From: Rhynchopus sp. YZ270_cl-10
Lineage: Eukaryota; Euglenozoa; Diplonemea; Diplonemida; Diplonemidae
Direction of reading: 5' to 3'
Assembly (NCBI GenBank): GCA_964035575.1
Contig: OZ037916.1
Span: 1,054,001 to 1,118,000, forward strand
Length of the DNA stretch: 64,000 nt
The notes under the pieces are model-generated. The model was not told the origin of the DNA. It saw nothing but the letters and a program-made list of their open reading frames with translations, and made no database searches. How positions within the stretch are numbered: position 1 is the first letter of the stretch; each line of letters opens with the position of its first letter. The position numbers were made by a program, and so were the translations under genes. This document shows positions 44,310 to 54,927 of this stretch, one piece after another.

Positions 44310-45201
44310 ACGAAAGTAGACTTTTCTCGCAAACAGAAGCGAAAGGAGGATGTGAATGAGGATGATGATTTCTGACTGCAGTTACGAATGGAAAAAAAGG
44401 GATTAAGTTTGTTGGAAATGGTTTTAATGTATTTGGAGTTTATTTGAAGTGTTTATCATACACACCAAGGTTGGTTTGCACTGACTGGGGTTTTTCTGTT
44501 GTCAAGTTTCCGGTAAGACTTTGTGTGCGAGACGAAAGGAGTATTTTTTATGTGATCTGATCTGTTCTCGCATGCGGCAAAGTGATGTGCACAGACTGTT
44601 GAAATTCAACAAAGACGGGGAGGTTGAGTCATTAGTAAACATACAAGGCTCGCCATGAAGAAGCTGGATGAAGAAGCACGTGACGCGATGACCCAGTTCA
44701 TAACAACCACATACCACCAGTCTTACTTAGGGGCAATGCTAAAGGGAATGGGCTCGAACTACCCGCAATGCAAATGAATAAGAGGTCTTTAGTAAGAGAA
44801 GGTGCGAAAAAATCGGGGGGAAAATGGCATTTGTAACGGATTTTTCTCTGCAGTGACCCTCCTCCACCCCCATCCCCTAAAAACGCGGACATTGTCTACG
44901 TTTTATTTTTATTTTGACTCCACCCCCATACTATGCTTACAAAAAAACGCTACCCAAACTCCCTCACACCTTTTTAACCACATCCTTATCCAATGCCGCT
45001 CTGTCCTTGATGGTCGTTTTCTCTTTCTCTGGGATCGTTGTTTTCAAGGCACCTCTTCCCCCCCAGAACAGCGGTTCCTTCTGGGTAGCTGCCTCAAAAC
45101 GCAATGCGGTAAAAACACACCAAACATCACTGTCTTTTGATAGAACCATCATGTTCATCCTCCCCACCCCTTTCAGACGTTTTCCAAAAAAAAAAAAAAA
45201 A
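44310..45201. other. Intergenic with a CRN/RHS fragment
   Basis: A short duplicated piece of the upstream CRN/RHS gene lies at about 44585-44780. The rest is AT-rich, then C/T-rich. CCCTTTCAG at 45176 followed by an A-run precedes the J-domain start. No other gene is seen. Confidence 0.5.
44585..44780 (+). pseudogene. Fragment of a second CRN/RHS copy
   Basis: CTGTTGAAATTCAACAAAGA and the sequence after it match the middle of the neighbouring CRN/RHS relic at about 43655-43710. It is only a fragment and is broken. It suggests a local tandem duplication of the family followed by decay. Confidence 0.6.
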
Positions 45202-45777
45202 ATGCTGCGAAGATCTTTGGTACGATGCATCGAACCTGACAAAGCATATGAACTGCTAGGTGTGCGGCGGGACTTTGACATGCAAAAGATACGCGACAGC
45301 TTCCGGAAGCGTGCGAAGACAGAGCACCCCGATATGTTCCCTGGCATGGACGACGAAGGGAAGAAGGCGCAGGCAGCACGCTTTGCCGAGCTGCAAGAGG
45401 CCTGGAGCTACATCAAGGAACACCACGAGCAGGTCGAGCTCAAGGTAGAGGAAGTACGACAGAAGGCGAAGTTTAAGTACCAAGCAACAGGGCAAGGGTC
45501 TCATGCGCAGGACAGACGGCCTAGCGCTCCTGATTCAAAATCCTATGGGGAACCTAGTACAAAGAACACAGAGGCCGCAGCGCAGGCCCGCGAATTCATC
45601 CAAAAAATGCGTGACGCGAAAGCAGGAGGGTCGCGCACAGCAGACCCAGCCTCGGAGGTGTCAAGCTACTCACGACGCAAGGCTGAGGCAGCTGCCGCAG
45701 CAGGAAGGCCTCCTACACCACCAAAGGCTCCACCGTCATTCAATCTGGGAGCTCTCAAAAGACCTACGCGGAAATGA
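45202..45777 (+). CDS. Type III J-domain (DnaJ-like) co-chaperone
   Basis: 191 residues. A J domain occupies about residues 13-75: DKAYELLGVRRDFDMQKIRD, then FRKRAKTEHPD with the essential HPD, then RFAELQEAWSYI. The family stimulates the ATPase of an Hsp70. The short N terminus MLRRSLVRCI is basic and hydrophobic and could be a mitochondrial presequence, which is inference. There is no G/F region or zinc finger, so it is type III. The rest is an alanine-, lysine- and serine-rich tail with a possible helix (EAAAQAREFIQKMRDAK) and a P-rich end. The ATG follows an A-run; the longer open frame upstream translates leader sequence. Confidence 0.85.
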   Translation: MLRRSLVRCIEPDKAYELLGVRRDFDMQKIRDSFRKRAKTEHPDMFPGMDDEGKKAQAARFAELQEAWSYIKEHHEQVELKVEEVRQKAKFKYQATGQGSHAQDRRPSAPDSKSYGEPSTKNTEAAAQAREFIQKMRDAKAGGSRTADPASEVSSYSRRKAEAAAAAGRPPTPPKAPPSFNLGALKRPTRK

Positions 45778-46936
45778 GTTTTTAACAAAATGCTCAGAGA
45801 GGAGAGGAGGGCCTGAATACGCTGAAGGGGTTTCACAATACAGGAGGCATGTATTACTGGGTTCCGTTCCTCCGCCTTAATAGATGTAGTGGAGAGGAGG
45901 TGGAAGGCTGCAACGAAAACCGGTCTTTGCGGTGTCAAAAGACTGTATAGAGGCTTTGCAGACAGTTGTGCAGACGGTTTGTGGGAGGCAGATCTGTGTG
46001 GGCTCTGGCAGTGTGGAGAGAGGGGGTGTGCAGAGGGTGTTTGGAGACTCAGGTGGGGGGTTTCTTTTTGTCCACATCACACCGCGTCATCTGGTCAGGG
46101 GAGTGTGGGCTAGAAAAAATGGGTTGTGCAGATCCATCCATAAGTTTCTATGGATAGTTATGAAAAGGGGCAGCATGCAGGTGGTGGTTATGTGCCGTTT
46201 TTCAGAACCGATACGTGGGGGCGTGTCTCCCAAACAAAAAGGTGAATAAAAATGTTGGAAAGCAAAAAAGGAAGAACAAACCAGTGTGGGTTTTTCAGCA
46301 GGGGGCTATAAAATTTATGCCTGTGTCGACGTTTTGCACTTTCAATTTTATTTTATCTTTTGTTTTGTTTTTTGCAGCTGATGCTGCACGATATTCTCAC
46401 CAAATTTTTCTAGAGTAGAATCAACAGAAAAAGGGGGGAAATACTCATTTTTTTTTATTTTTGCAGTTTTCACCAGGCTCTCCGCTAGGATTTCCAATTT
46501 TGAAAATATTCTGTTGATGGTCCACGTTGGTGGGGTACATGCTTGCGCCGCAGGCGCACGGTACGCAACTTTTTTTTTTACCAACGCCCGATTTTGACTT
46601 TTTTGGGACGTTTGAGCACTCACCTCTCCATATCTTCTTCTCCTGAGCTTTTTTGACAGGTAGAACGGGTCTGAACCACTCAGCAGAACTTTTTTTTTTT
46701 TTTTTTTTTCCCCCATTTTCAAAAAGTTCTGTTGACAATCAACAGAACTTTAGTACCTAGCGGAGTGCCTGGTTTTCACACATAGTTGAAAGCACCGCAC
46801 CCCTTTCCACCAGGCAACGACACACAGTGGGGGTACCTTTTTTCTTAGACAAAGACTCTTCGCATTTCTATACATTACAGTCTACTTGTTTTGTTTGCAC
46901 TACCCCCCCACCCCGCCCCACTGACCCCGCCACACC
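45778..46936. other. Intergenic with a coding-like patch and a hAT-like MITE
   Basis: 45889-46249 is more G-rich and has two overlapping open frames on the + strand (75 and 105 codons; for example GLCGVKRLYRGFADSCADGL), neither recognised. An R2 fragment is at about 46320-46350. A hAT-like MITE is at 46474-46771. The last 40 bases are C-rich. No gene is firmly supported. Confidence 0.5.
46474..46771. mobile_element. hAT-like MITE with 8-bp target duplication GTTTTCAC
   Basis: The ends are CAGGCTCTCCGCTAGG and CCTAGCGGAGTGCCTG (one mismatch), with GTTTTCAC on both sides (46466-46473 and 46772-46779). The interior carries GCGCCGCAGGCGCACGGTAC at about 46544 and a GTTCTGTTGA hairpin near the right end. 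There is no coding capacity. Confidence 0.8.
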
Positions 46937-48926
46937 ATGTCGGATGCAGTGGTATCGACACTCACTGCAGGAGAACAAGCTCATCTGATAGAACAGAGAC
47001 GGGAGGTATGTGGGGGGTGAATTTTGTTTTCTTTGTTTTCTTTGGTTCTTTGGTCAACTCCCACCCTTTTTGCATGAACACGACCGAGCTGCCTTTTTTT
47101 TGGCCTCAAAGAGGTTTCCTCTTCAGCCAGGTAGTCAGTGGGAGCGTATTGCAGTAATAAAAATATCACCACATAATATTACACACTTTACGCTCAAACA
47201 AAACAAATTGAAAGTGCACAACATGGCCAAATTGCATCTGTATATAAAAACCTCTTAGCCATCTATAGCCTGTATACCCTACTCTCCCCCGCATGCCCAC
47301 CAACCTCCTCCACAGGTCCGCGACAAATTTAATGACTCATTGTACAGGCTTGAAATCATAAAGCGGTTGGGAGAGCCCAGGTATGCATTTTATTTTTTTT
47401 TGCGACACAACGATAGTGGTAAAAGATGCCATCCACCTTGCCATCTTTCGATTGAAAATAGTGTCTTCAACACTCACTTGCCCAACCCCCTCGACCAACC
47501 CCCCCTCTTCCCTTCCACCCCTTCCACCCCTTCCACCCCTTCCACCCCTTCCACCCCTTCCACCCCTTCCACCCCTTCCACCCCTTCCACCCCTTCCACC
47601 CCTTCCACCCCTTCCACCCCTTCCACCCCTTCCACCCCTTGCAGCTATGGTGAACACCCAGAGACCTTTTTGAAAAGAATGAAGATCGACGACGCGACCT
47701 TCAACACCGACATCCCCTCCGAGCTCCGGCGTATTGAGAACATGCTGCGCGAGCAGAAGCTTGAGCAGCAGTGGAAGAAGGAGGGACGCGGGACCGGCCT
47801 TGCCGAGGAGCAGGAGACCATGCAGGAGTGGGTCAGAGACCAGCTCGAGCAGGGCGCTGCGGCCGAGGTCCAACTCAAACTCCCCTACAGGAGCAAGGTA
47901 CGCCACAGCACACAAAACCCACCCTACCCCATACCAACCCCCCAACAGCTCCAAACCCACAACGAATCAACCATCAACAACAAAAACGATTGGTACGAAG
48001 AATCGCTTGTTGAACGGGAGTCGCAGGCCGCAAAGGGTCCAGGCGACCGTGTGCAGGTATGGCGTTCCCCCCTCACCACCTACCTACCTACCCCTTTGCA
48101 GTACAACGGCAGAAATGCGATGGTGATGAAAGCGTCGCGTGGAAATTGTGAAGTGCGTTGGGATAAGAAGGAGGCGGATGGGGAGGAGTCGGCAAGTGTA
48201 GCGCAGACGGACCTTGTGTTGCTGAGCAAGGCGCACCCGGCGCTGACGATCACGGCGGAGGGCCGCCAGAGCGACCACTTCATGGCACGGCACAGCCGCA
48301 ATGGGTACCGCAACACTGCGGTGAGCTCGCTGTCGTGCCTCTTCTCGGATGCGGATGGGATCAACTCGCCTGCCTTCCTGCAGGAAAAGAGCAACAACAG
48401 AAAGGCGCAGGTGGAAGCTGCCGCACACGAGAGACGCAAGAAGATGATGATCTCACGCGCACCCCAACAAGGAGGCTACAACCCACGCACCTCCACCAAC
48501 CGCACCAGCAAGCTCACCGTCTCCTCGAAGTTCCGTGAGAAGCCGCAGGCAGGCGCCAAGGAAATGCAGATCAGCAAAGAGGAAGGTGAGCACGTCGGTC
48601 TCGTGTACGACCCCGAGACACTGTGCCTGCTGGAGGCAGAGCGCGACTCGCCCGCAGAGGCGTTCGACAAATACCGCGGGATGCGCATCACACACGTGAG
48701 CACTAGAGAGGAGCCGCAGTTCTCGAACGACGAAGGTGTGCACAGCGGTGCGCAGCTCCGCAAGGCCCTTGCGCGTGCACAGGAGAGCGAGACCGTCGCA
48801 GTGCGGTTCGAGACATGGACACAGCGCCGTGCCGTGGAGAAGAAGAAGCGTGAGTTCCGTGAGAAGCTTGTTGCAACGAAGGGCAGGAGCGGGGCGAGCA
48901 CACCAAGACCTGGTGCACGGGATTGA
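46937..48926 (+). CDS. Unknown conserved protein, paralogue A
   Basis: Five exons are inferred: 46937-47005, 47316-47380, 47645-47897, 47949-48056 and 48102-48926, together 1320 nt (439 residues), with all junctions GT-AG. The protein is mostly helical and charged. A conserved region is PSELRRIENMLREQKLEQQW, KKEGRGTGL, then WVRDQLEQGAA. A small beta module follows (GDRVQ, then GNCEVRWDKKE), resembling a Tudor/KOW-type SH3-like barrel. The C-terminal block is DPETLCLLEAERDSPAEAFD, KYRGMRITHVSTREEPQFSN, ending in a basic helix. I recognise no named family. It is homologous throughout to the next gene, and the 108-nt exon is the same length in both. Introns 2-4 are multiples of three without stops. 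Confidence 0.8.
47513..47644 (+). repeat. 9-bp minisatellite in intron 2, running to the splice acceptor
   Basis: About 14 copies of TTCCACCCC, ending CCCCTTGCAG at the 3' splice site. The repeat serves as an exceptionally long C/T tract for the acceptor. If the intron were retained it would read as (Pro-Ser-Thr)n in frame. Confidence 0.85.
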
Positions 48927-50385
48927 AATGGACGCAGCATGTGAACATCATCTCTTGTCATAGAAGCCCAACATTGATGAGGAATGAACAAAAAAAATGG
49001 TAAAAAATTGATAACTGTGACTACATACTATCAATTCAACCCAAAACGCTAGGTGATGCACTGCTATTTCAAAAAAAAAAGAAGTGTGTAAAATGCATCC
49101 TTTAAAATATTCTATAAAATTGTATATCTTTTTTGATTGTTCGAAATCAAAGCAAGGAGCTTTTTGTCGGGGAGAGTGGGGGGGGGGGGGGGGGGGGGAA
49201 TGGCTTTCCCACTATTTAAAAAAAAATGGAAAATCTTGTTGTGTCCCTTTGTAACCCAGTTTCAGGCATTTTTTTTTCTCTTTTTGAGTAACGTTCCCCT
49301 TTTGTACAGAGTGTCCACACAACATGCACTCTTCCTTCATGGAGTACTATTTTGTGTAGTTAAAAAAAAATGACTAAGCACGGCGAGACTTAGGTTCATC
49401 TGACCAAAAAAAACTTTTATTTCTTTTTGGGGATTTTCAATTGTAATGTTGCATCTGTTGAAAGCGATGTTCTGTTCCTTTTAAAAAAAATATGTGTTTT
49501 TGTGAGGGTGAAGGTGAGTCATTCAAGTAGCAATTTCCCCCCCCTCTCCTCACAGAAAGGACACATGCTTTAAACATGTTCGCGTATGATAGAGGTAGGG
49601 GTTGGAGTGTGGACGGGAATGTGGAGACAGGGATGATCCATCACACAAAAGCAATTCTTTTTAAAAAATCACGCTTTTATTTTTTATTGTAAAAAGGGCC
49701 ATAGATAGTTTTATGTTTTTTTTTTCTCCCCTCCCCCTGTTTTGCCTGCCCCCATCCTATATCCCTTACCTGTCCTGATTCACCTCTGCTTAACAAAAAA
49801 AAGAGTTTTTCGTTTTTTTTCGAGAAGAAGGAACCAAGACAATGTGTTATCTGTTATTCCTGCGTCCGCATTTTTTTTCTTCTTTTGCTTTGGAAGGCAA
49901 AGTGATGTCAGGACCCCTCCCCTCCCACACAACGCATCCCCCTCACACAACAAACCATCCTCACTCCCCCCTCACAATGCGAAAAAAAACAAAAACTTTG
50001 CCCCGATTTTTTCTCTCACTCCTTTCTCTTCTGTCATCATCGTTTACAATACAACCTGCGTCTCCTTGTACACGGTAGCCAGTTTGATGTGGCAGAGCGT
50101 CAAAAATGGACGAAATTATTGGTTGAGAATTGCTCTCCCAAAAAAAAAACGTCAAATTTTTGACGCTTTCCTCGCTCAAACTGGCCACCGTGAACGACTC
50201 ACTGACAATATTTTGTGTTTATTGTGTGTGAAAATGCTTCCTGATTTTTAGGAGAAGCAGCGACCCCTTGTTTGTCTGAAAGCCCTCATTGAGGATGCTC
50301 TGCATATACCTTTGAAGGTTCATTAACCTGGCTGATTGTGATTGCCGATACAATTAAAACCCCATCCCACAACAGAGATACAACA
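48927..50385. other. Intergenic with R1, a G-run and a hairpin MITE
   Basis: A run of about 18 G at 49182-49199, an R1 copy at about 49371-49415, and a hairpin element at 50071-50192. CCACAACAG at 50375 precedes the next start. Any upstream exons matching those of paralogue A were not found. No other gene is seen. Confidence 0.55.
50071..50192. mobile_element. 122-bp hairpin MITE, Tc1/mariner-like
   Basis: The left arm CACGGTAGCCAGTTTGA and a right arm ending TCAAACTGGCCACCGTG are inverted with one mismatch, and AGAGCGTCAAAAAT pairs further in. Left flank is TA, right flank is AA, so the TA duplication is imperfect or lost. It has no coding capacity. Confidence 0.6.
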
Positions 50386-51692
50386 ATGTCTTTGATCGTG
50401 AGCAAGTACACCGCGAACCCTGAGTTCGTGAAGCGTCTGAAGATCGAAGATGCGAACCTCGCTACCCATATTCCCTCTGAGCTGGAGAAGATCACAATGC
50501 ACTTGCGTAGGCAGAAGCTGTGCCAGCAGTGGAAGAAGGAAGGGCGGGGGCAGGGCCTTGACGACGACGATGAGGCGATGGAGCTGTGGGTGCAGGACCA
50601 GCTTGAGCAGGGGGCGGCAGGGGACATCCAGGTGAGGATAGGCGAGAAGCGTAGAGTATGGCATCCCCCCTCCCCTAGGTATCGTTGTACACCCACACAC
50701 ACCTGCAGAAGAGGCCCGCCGTCGTTCCGCTCATTGACAACCAGAACGACGACTACGAGATCACCGTGCAGCAACGCCAGCAAGACGCGAACAAAGGACA
50801 TGGTGACCGTGTCAAGGTATACACAACCCCTTCTTCCCTCTTCCCGTACTGTATGCTATCCTTGCCTCAGGTTGAAAACCGCATGGGGACGATCGTGGGG
50901 GTGATGCGCGACGGGTCGTGCAAGGTGAAATGGGACAAGAAGCAGCAGGACAGAGAGGATGTGTCGACCATCAATTCGCATGAGTGTTCGCTGGTCGCAA
51001 AGGCACACCCCGCAGCAGCCGTGATGGCGTCGCCGCCACGCAAGACCGCGCTGCGTGCGGGTGAGCCGAGCTGGCGGTACAAGACGCAGAGCGTGAGCGT
51101 GCTGTCGTCGCTGTTCTCCGACCCGGAGGCGCCGCTGCCGGACTTCCTTGTCAGCGACGACCAGAGCAGCCGCAAACAGATCGTCGCACAGAACCAGCAG
51201 GCCCGCAGGACCAAGATGATGCACAACCAGTCGCGCGACCGCAGCTTCACAGAGCCCTCCGTGCAGCGCTCCCGCCGCCCCGTCGTGCAGTCCAAGTTCC
51301 GCGACAAGCCCCCATTCGCCAGCCCCGGCGCACAGGAGGTGCAGATCAGCAAAGAAGAAGGCGCCCAGCTTGGCCTCATCTTCGACCCCGAGACACTGTG
51401 CCTGCTGGAGGCAGAGCGCGACTCGCCCGCAGAGGCGTTCGACAAATACCGCGGGATGCGCATCACACACGTGAGCACTAGAGAGGAGCCGCAGTTCTCG
51501 AACGACGAAGGTGTGCACAGCGGTGCGCAGCTCCGCAAGGCCCTTGCGCGTGCACAGGAGAGCGAGACCGTCGCAGTGCGGTTCGAGACATGGACACAGC
51601 GCCGTGCCGTGGAGAAGAAGAAGCGTGAGTTCCGTGAGAAGCTGATTGCGAACAGAGACAAGGCAATCAAGGACCGTGCAACACGCGACTGA
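50386..51692 (+). CDS. Unknown conserved protein, paralogue B
   Basis: Three exons are inferred: 50386-50631, 50709-50816 and 50871-51692, together 1176 nt (391 residues). It shares with paralogue A the segments IPSELEKITMHLRRQKLCQQ, WKKEGRGQGL, WVQDQLEQGAA, the beta module (GDRVK, then GSCKVKWDKKQ) and the whole C-terminal block. Upstream parts differ at many positions, but 51384-51643 is identical base for base to 48609-48868. It lacks the 43 N-terminal residues of A that are encoded by A's first two exons, and starts at MSLIVSKYTANPEFVKRLKI. The middle exon is 108 nt in both genes. It is probably a structural or regulatory protein, but I cannot name its function. Confidence 0.8.
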
Positions 51693-53880
51693 TTTCCCCA
51701 CCACCACCACCCTTTTTTAAAAGCGACGGTAGCCAAGACATCCCTGAGCATGCTCTTCCTCCACGTTTTTTTTTTCTTCTTCTAATTTTCTTTTTTTTTG
51801 GGATACGGGGTGTGTATGGGCTATGGCCTTTTTTAGTCCATTGCTACTGCAGTACGAATGGCGAATAGCAGCTTCAAGGTTTGCGATTTTCAAAACGGAA
51901 ACGTTTCAAAAAGAAATGGGGGGGAAAGACTCAACGTTACTAATTTATTTTTGTGACCAAGCCCAGAGAGGTTTGGACATCACTACTATGTTTTCTCTCT
52001 CTTCCTTTTTTAGTGTGTGCACGAGAACTCCATTCCTCTCAAACCTTTTATTTCTTTAAGTTGAACGATGTGTATGCACAATGAGGCATTAACTCATTTA
52101 GCTTTTTTCCTTATTCTCTTTACAACGCATATTCGGAGAAACCCCTTAAAAAAATGGGGCTTTCTTTTTTCAAAAAAAAATTGCAATTTTTTGTGGCAAC
52201 CTTCACGCGTTTTTTGAGTTTAGGGTTTTTTAAAATGGTCGAGAGAAGAATGGTTTTTTTTTATATCTATGTGTGTGCTTTATGTTTTGCATATTTTGTT
52301 CAGGTGACTAAGCATGGAGGGCTTAGGTTGTCAAACGTTTCCCCCCCTTTTTTTTTAGATGTGTGTACATGAGAGACACATTCATCTTTTTTCAAATTTT
52401 CATTTTTTTGCTTTTCGTGTGCTTTTTTTCTTTGATGGAAAGTATATGAAATTGATTTTCCTTTTTTTTTTGCCAAAAACGGTATGTATCCTGTGCCAGC
52501 GCGGGGGAAGGAGGGCATCGTTTTTTGACCATTTTTTTTTTGTCGATAGCAACAAAACAAACGATTCATATTGATTGGGGTTCACACACACACACACACA
52601 TAGCACCTCAATATACACAAAAAAGAAAAAGGGAAAAAAAGGGCACACTTGAACAGTACATTTATACCCACCTTCAGCATGCATTTTTTGTCTTCACCCT
52701 TGTGCAGATGTGTTTCTGTACAAAAAAAAAAAGGGCACCAGAGGTGAGTTTTTGTACCTCCCCTCCCCCACCCAAGATTCAGACTCTTTCAAGTATTTGT
52801 TCTTTATTTTATCTCCCTACCCTTCGTCGTGCGATTTTTTTTTTTTTGGAGTAGCAAAACAGCGTCTGCGGTGACGTAAAATTGTTTAGTGTATAGTGGT
52901 GTACACTCTATGGGTGGCTACACTAATACAACCCAAGTTTTCAAAAAGCAAAAAGCAAAAAGCAAAAAAGAAACCGCAATAAAATGTAACTGTAACCGCT
53001 TCGAGGCTATTACGCGAGTTTTTTTTTAGTAAAGTTGAGGGGGAATTCGTCTCCGATGTTTTCAGATTAATTGTTGTTTTTTAAAAAAGGTTGGGTTGTG
53101 AGTGAGTTGGGGACGGGGAAGGAGGGAGGGATGGGGAACGAGGAAGTTTTCAAACAAGCAAAACAAAATAAAAAAAGAGGAGAAAAAAATCCCGCACGAT
53201 CTCGATTATAGTGAAGATGGTGTGTGTCATGAGATGCACATTCATCTTTAAGTTTTTCTATTTTTTCCTTTTTTTTTTTTTGGTCCAACGTATGATTCCA
53301 CTTAACCCAGCCTGGGGAGTGGTCATACTATTTCCCAAACCACAGACAAACATGGAGGGAGATGTGCGTGTATTTTTTTTTTTTTTGTTACCCCTTCCCC
53401 ACTGCTTTTGTTTTTTTGCCTTTTGTTTTTCTGTACGTGAAAAGAACACTTTGTTGTTCCCAAAAAAAAGGAAGGGGGGGAGTAGCCCAACGGATTTGAT
53501 TTGTGATAAGCGTTTTCTCGATGTTTCTTTGTTCTGGCACCTCTCACTTCGTACAGTAGCAACGTCCCTGGGTTCGTATTCGCACGCCAGGTGATGAGTC
53601 GCAGACCTGAACCTAGCAACGTCGTTTGTCGACTGCTTCACCAGTTCGTACACAGCGGTAAATGCCGTCGTCGACCAGCTTGCGTGTCGTTGCGCTCAGG
53701 ATAATCTTTGAACACTTATGCTGAAGTTTTTTTTTTTTTAAATCACCGCATATGTGCGGGTTTTTGTACATAAAGACAACACACTGCTGCGCTTTGCTTT
53801 CCGCTTTCTACATCCGCTGCTACACCCCAAAAAAATTCCCTCAAAAAAAAAACCCCCCAAAAACCAGAACACAAATTACA
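51693..53880. other. 2.2 kb intergenic region with R1, R3 and R5 repeats
   Basis: R3 copies at about 52066-52100, 52358-52395 and 53212-53250; an R1 copy at about 52301-52350; an R5 copy at about 52888-52945; a short (CA)n at 52582-52601. A patch at 53530-53720 is G/C-richer (GTCGACGACG-like) but has no useful open frame. The last 60 bases are A/C-rich with CCAG before the start. No gene is seen. Confidence 0.6.
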
Positions 53881-54927
53881 ATGACCACCCAACTCACCCT
53901 TATTGCACCTGATGACCTGCATCACCACTTCCGTGACGGCGACGTTCTGGACACCACCGTGGGGCTTGCCTTCGGCCAATTCAAACGCTGCCTGGCGATG
54001 CCGAACTTGGTCCCCCCTGTTATCAACACCGACGACGCCACTGCGTACAGAGAGCGTCTCATTGCTGCGGGACGCAAGATGGGGAAGGAGGCTGATTTGA
54101 TTATGACGCTGTACCTCACAGACAAGACTAGCCCCGAGGAGATCGAGAAGGCCTGGGCGACCGGCTTTGTCAAGGCCGTCAAGCTGTACCCTGCCGGCGC
54201 CACGACCAACTCCGACTGCGGGATCACCAACTACGACGACTGCCTCCCCGCACTCCGCAAGATGGCGGAGCTCGGCATGGTTCTCTGCATCCACGGAGAG
54301 TCGACCAGCCAGACTACTGACATCTTCGACCGTGAGGCAAAGTTCTACAACGAAACCCTCGGACAAAAGATCATTGGGCGTGTCCCCAACCTCAAAATCG
54401 TCTGCGAGCATATCACCACCAGAGTCGCAGTCGACTTTATCAAGGCAGCAGGACCGAACGTCGCGGCAACCATTACTGCACATCATTTGTTGTACAACAG
54501 AAATGAGATTTTCAGAGGCGGCATCCGCCCCCACATGTACTGCCTCCCTGTCCTGAAGAGAGAGGAGGACAGGAAGGCGCTGCTCGAGGCGGCGACGTCG
54601 GGGTCCGCGAAGTTCTTTGCAGGGACAGACTCTGCTCCTCACGCGAAGGACAGAAAGGAATGTGCCTGTGGATGTGCGGGTGTGTTCTCGGCGCACGCTG
54701 CCATGTCGTTTTACGCGGAGTCCTTCGAAGAAGTGGATGCCTTAGATAAGCTCGAGCAGTTCACCTCACTCAACGGTGCGGCCTTCTACAACCTGCCCAC
54801 CAACACACAAAAGGTGACCCTCACAAAGGTAGACACAGAGGTGCCCGCGTCCTTCACCTTTGGCTCGACCGTGGTTGTCCCGCTTCGTGCGGGGGAGACA
54901 ACGAAGTGGCAGTTGAAATGGGAGTGA
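53881..54927 (+). CDS. pyrC: Dihydroorotase, class II (PyrC type)
   Basis: A 348-residue, free-standing enzyme of the same length as E. coli PyrC and alignable end to end. It catalyses the ring closure of carbamoyl aspartate to dihydroorotate in pyrimidine synthesis, in the cytosol. The metal site is complete: H14 and H16 (in LHHHFRDG), K101 as the carboxylated lysine (VKLYPAGATTNSD), H138 (CIHGES), H177 (CEHITT) and D250 (GTDSAPH). RPHMYCLPVLKRE and CGCAGVFSAHAA are also conserved. It is monofunctional and intronless, unlike the CAD fusion of animals. Class II enzymes occur in bacteria, plants and fungi, so an old bacterial origin is plausible. The ATG at 53881 gives the family's usual N terminus. 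Confidence 0.96.
   Translation: MTTQLTLIAPDDLHHHFRDGDVLDTTVGLAFGQFKRCLAMPNLVPPVINTDDATAYRERLIAAGRKMGKEADLIMTLYLTDKTSPEEIEKAWATGFVKAVKLYPAGATTNSDCGITNYDDCLPALRKMAELGMVLCIHGESTSQTTDIFDREAKFYNETLGQKIIGRVPNLKIVCEHITTRVAVDFIKAAGPNVAATITAHHLLYNRNEIFRGGIRPHMYCLPVLKREEDRKALLEAATSGSAKFFAGTDSAPHAKDRKECACGCAGVFSAHAAMSFYAESFEEVDALDKLEQFTSLNGAAFYNLPTNTQKVTLTKVDTEVPASFTFGSTVVVPLRAGETTKWQLKWE

Noticed and set aside
47381-47644. Pro-Ser-Thr repeat domain in paralogue A
   Set aside because: The stretch has GTATG and TTGCAG borders and is absent from paralogue B, so an intron is the better reading.
50856-51751. Two long - strand open frames opposite paralogue B
   Set aside because: Antisense shadows of a G+C-rich exon; the + frame is conserved with paralogue A.
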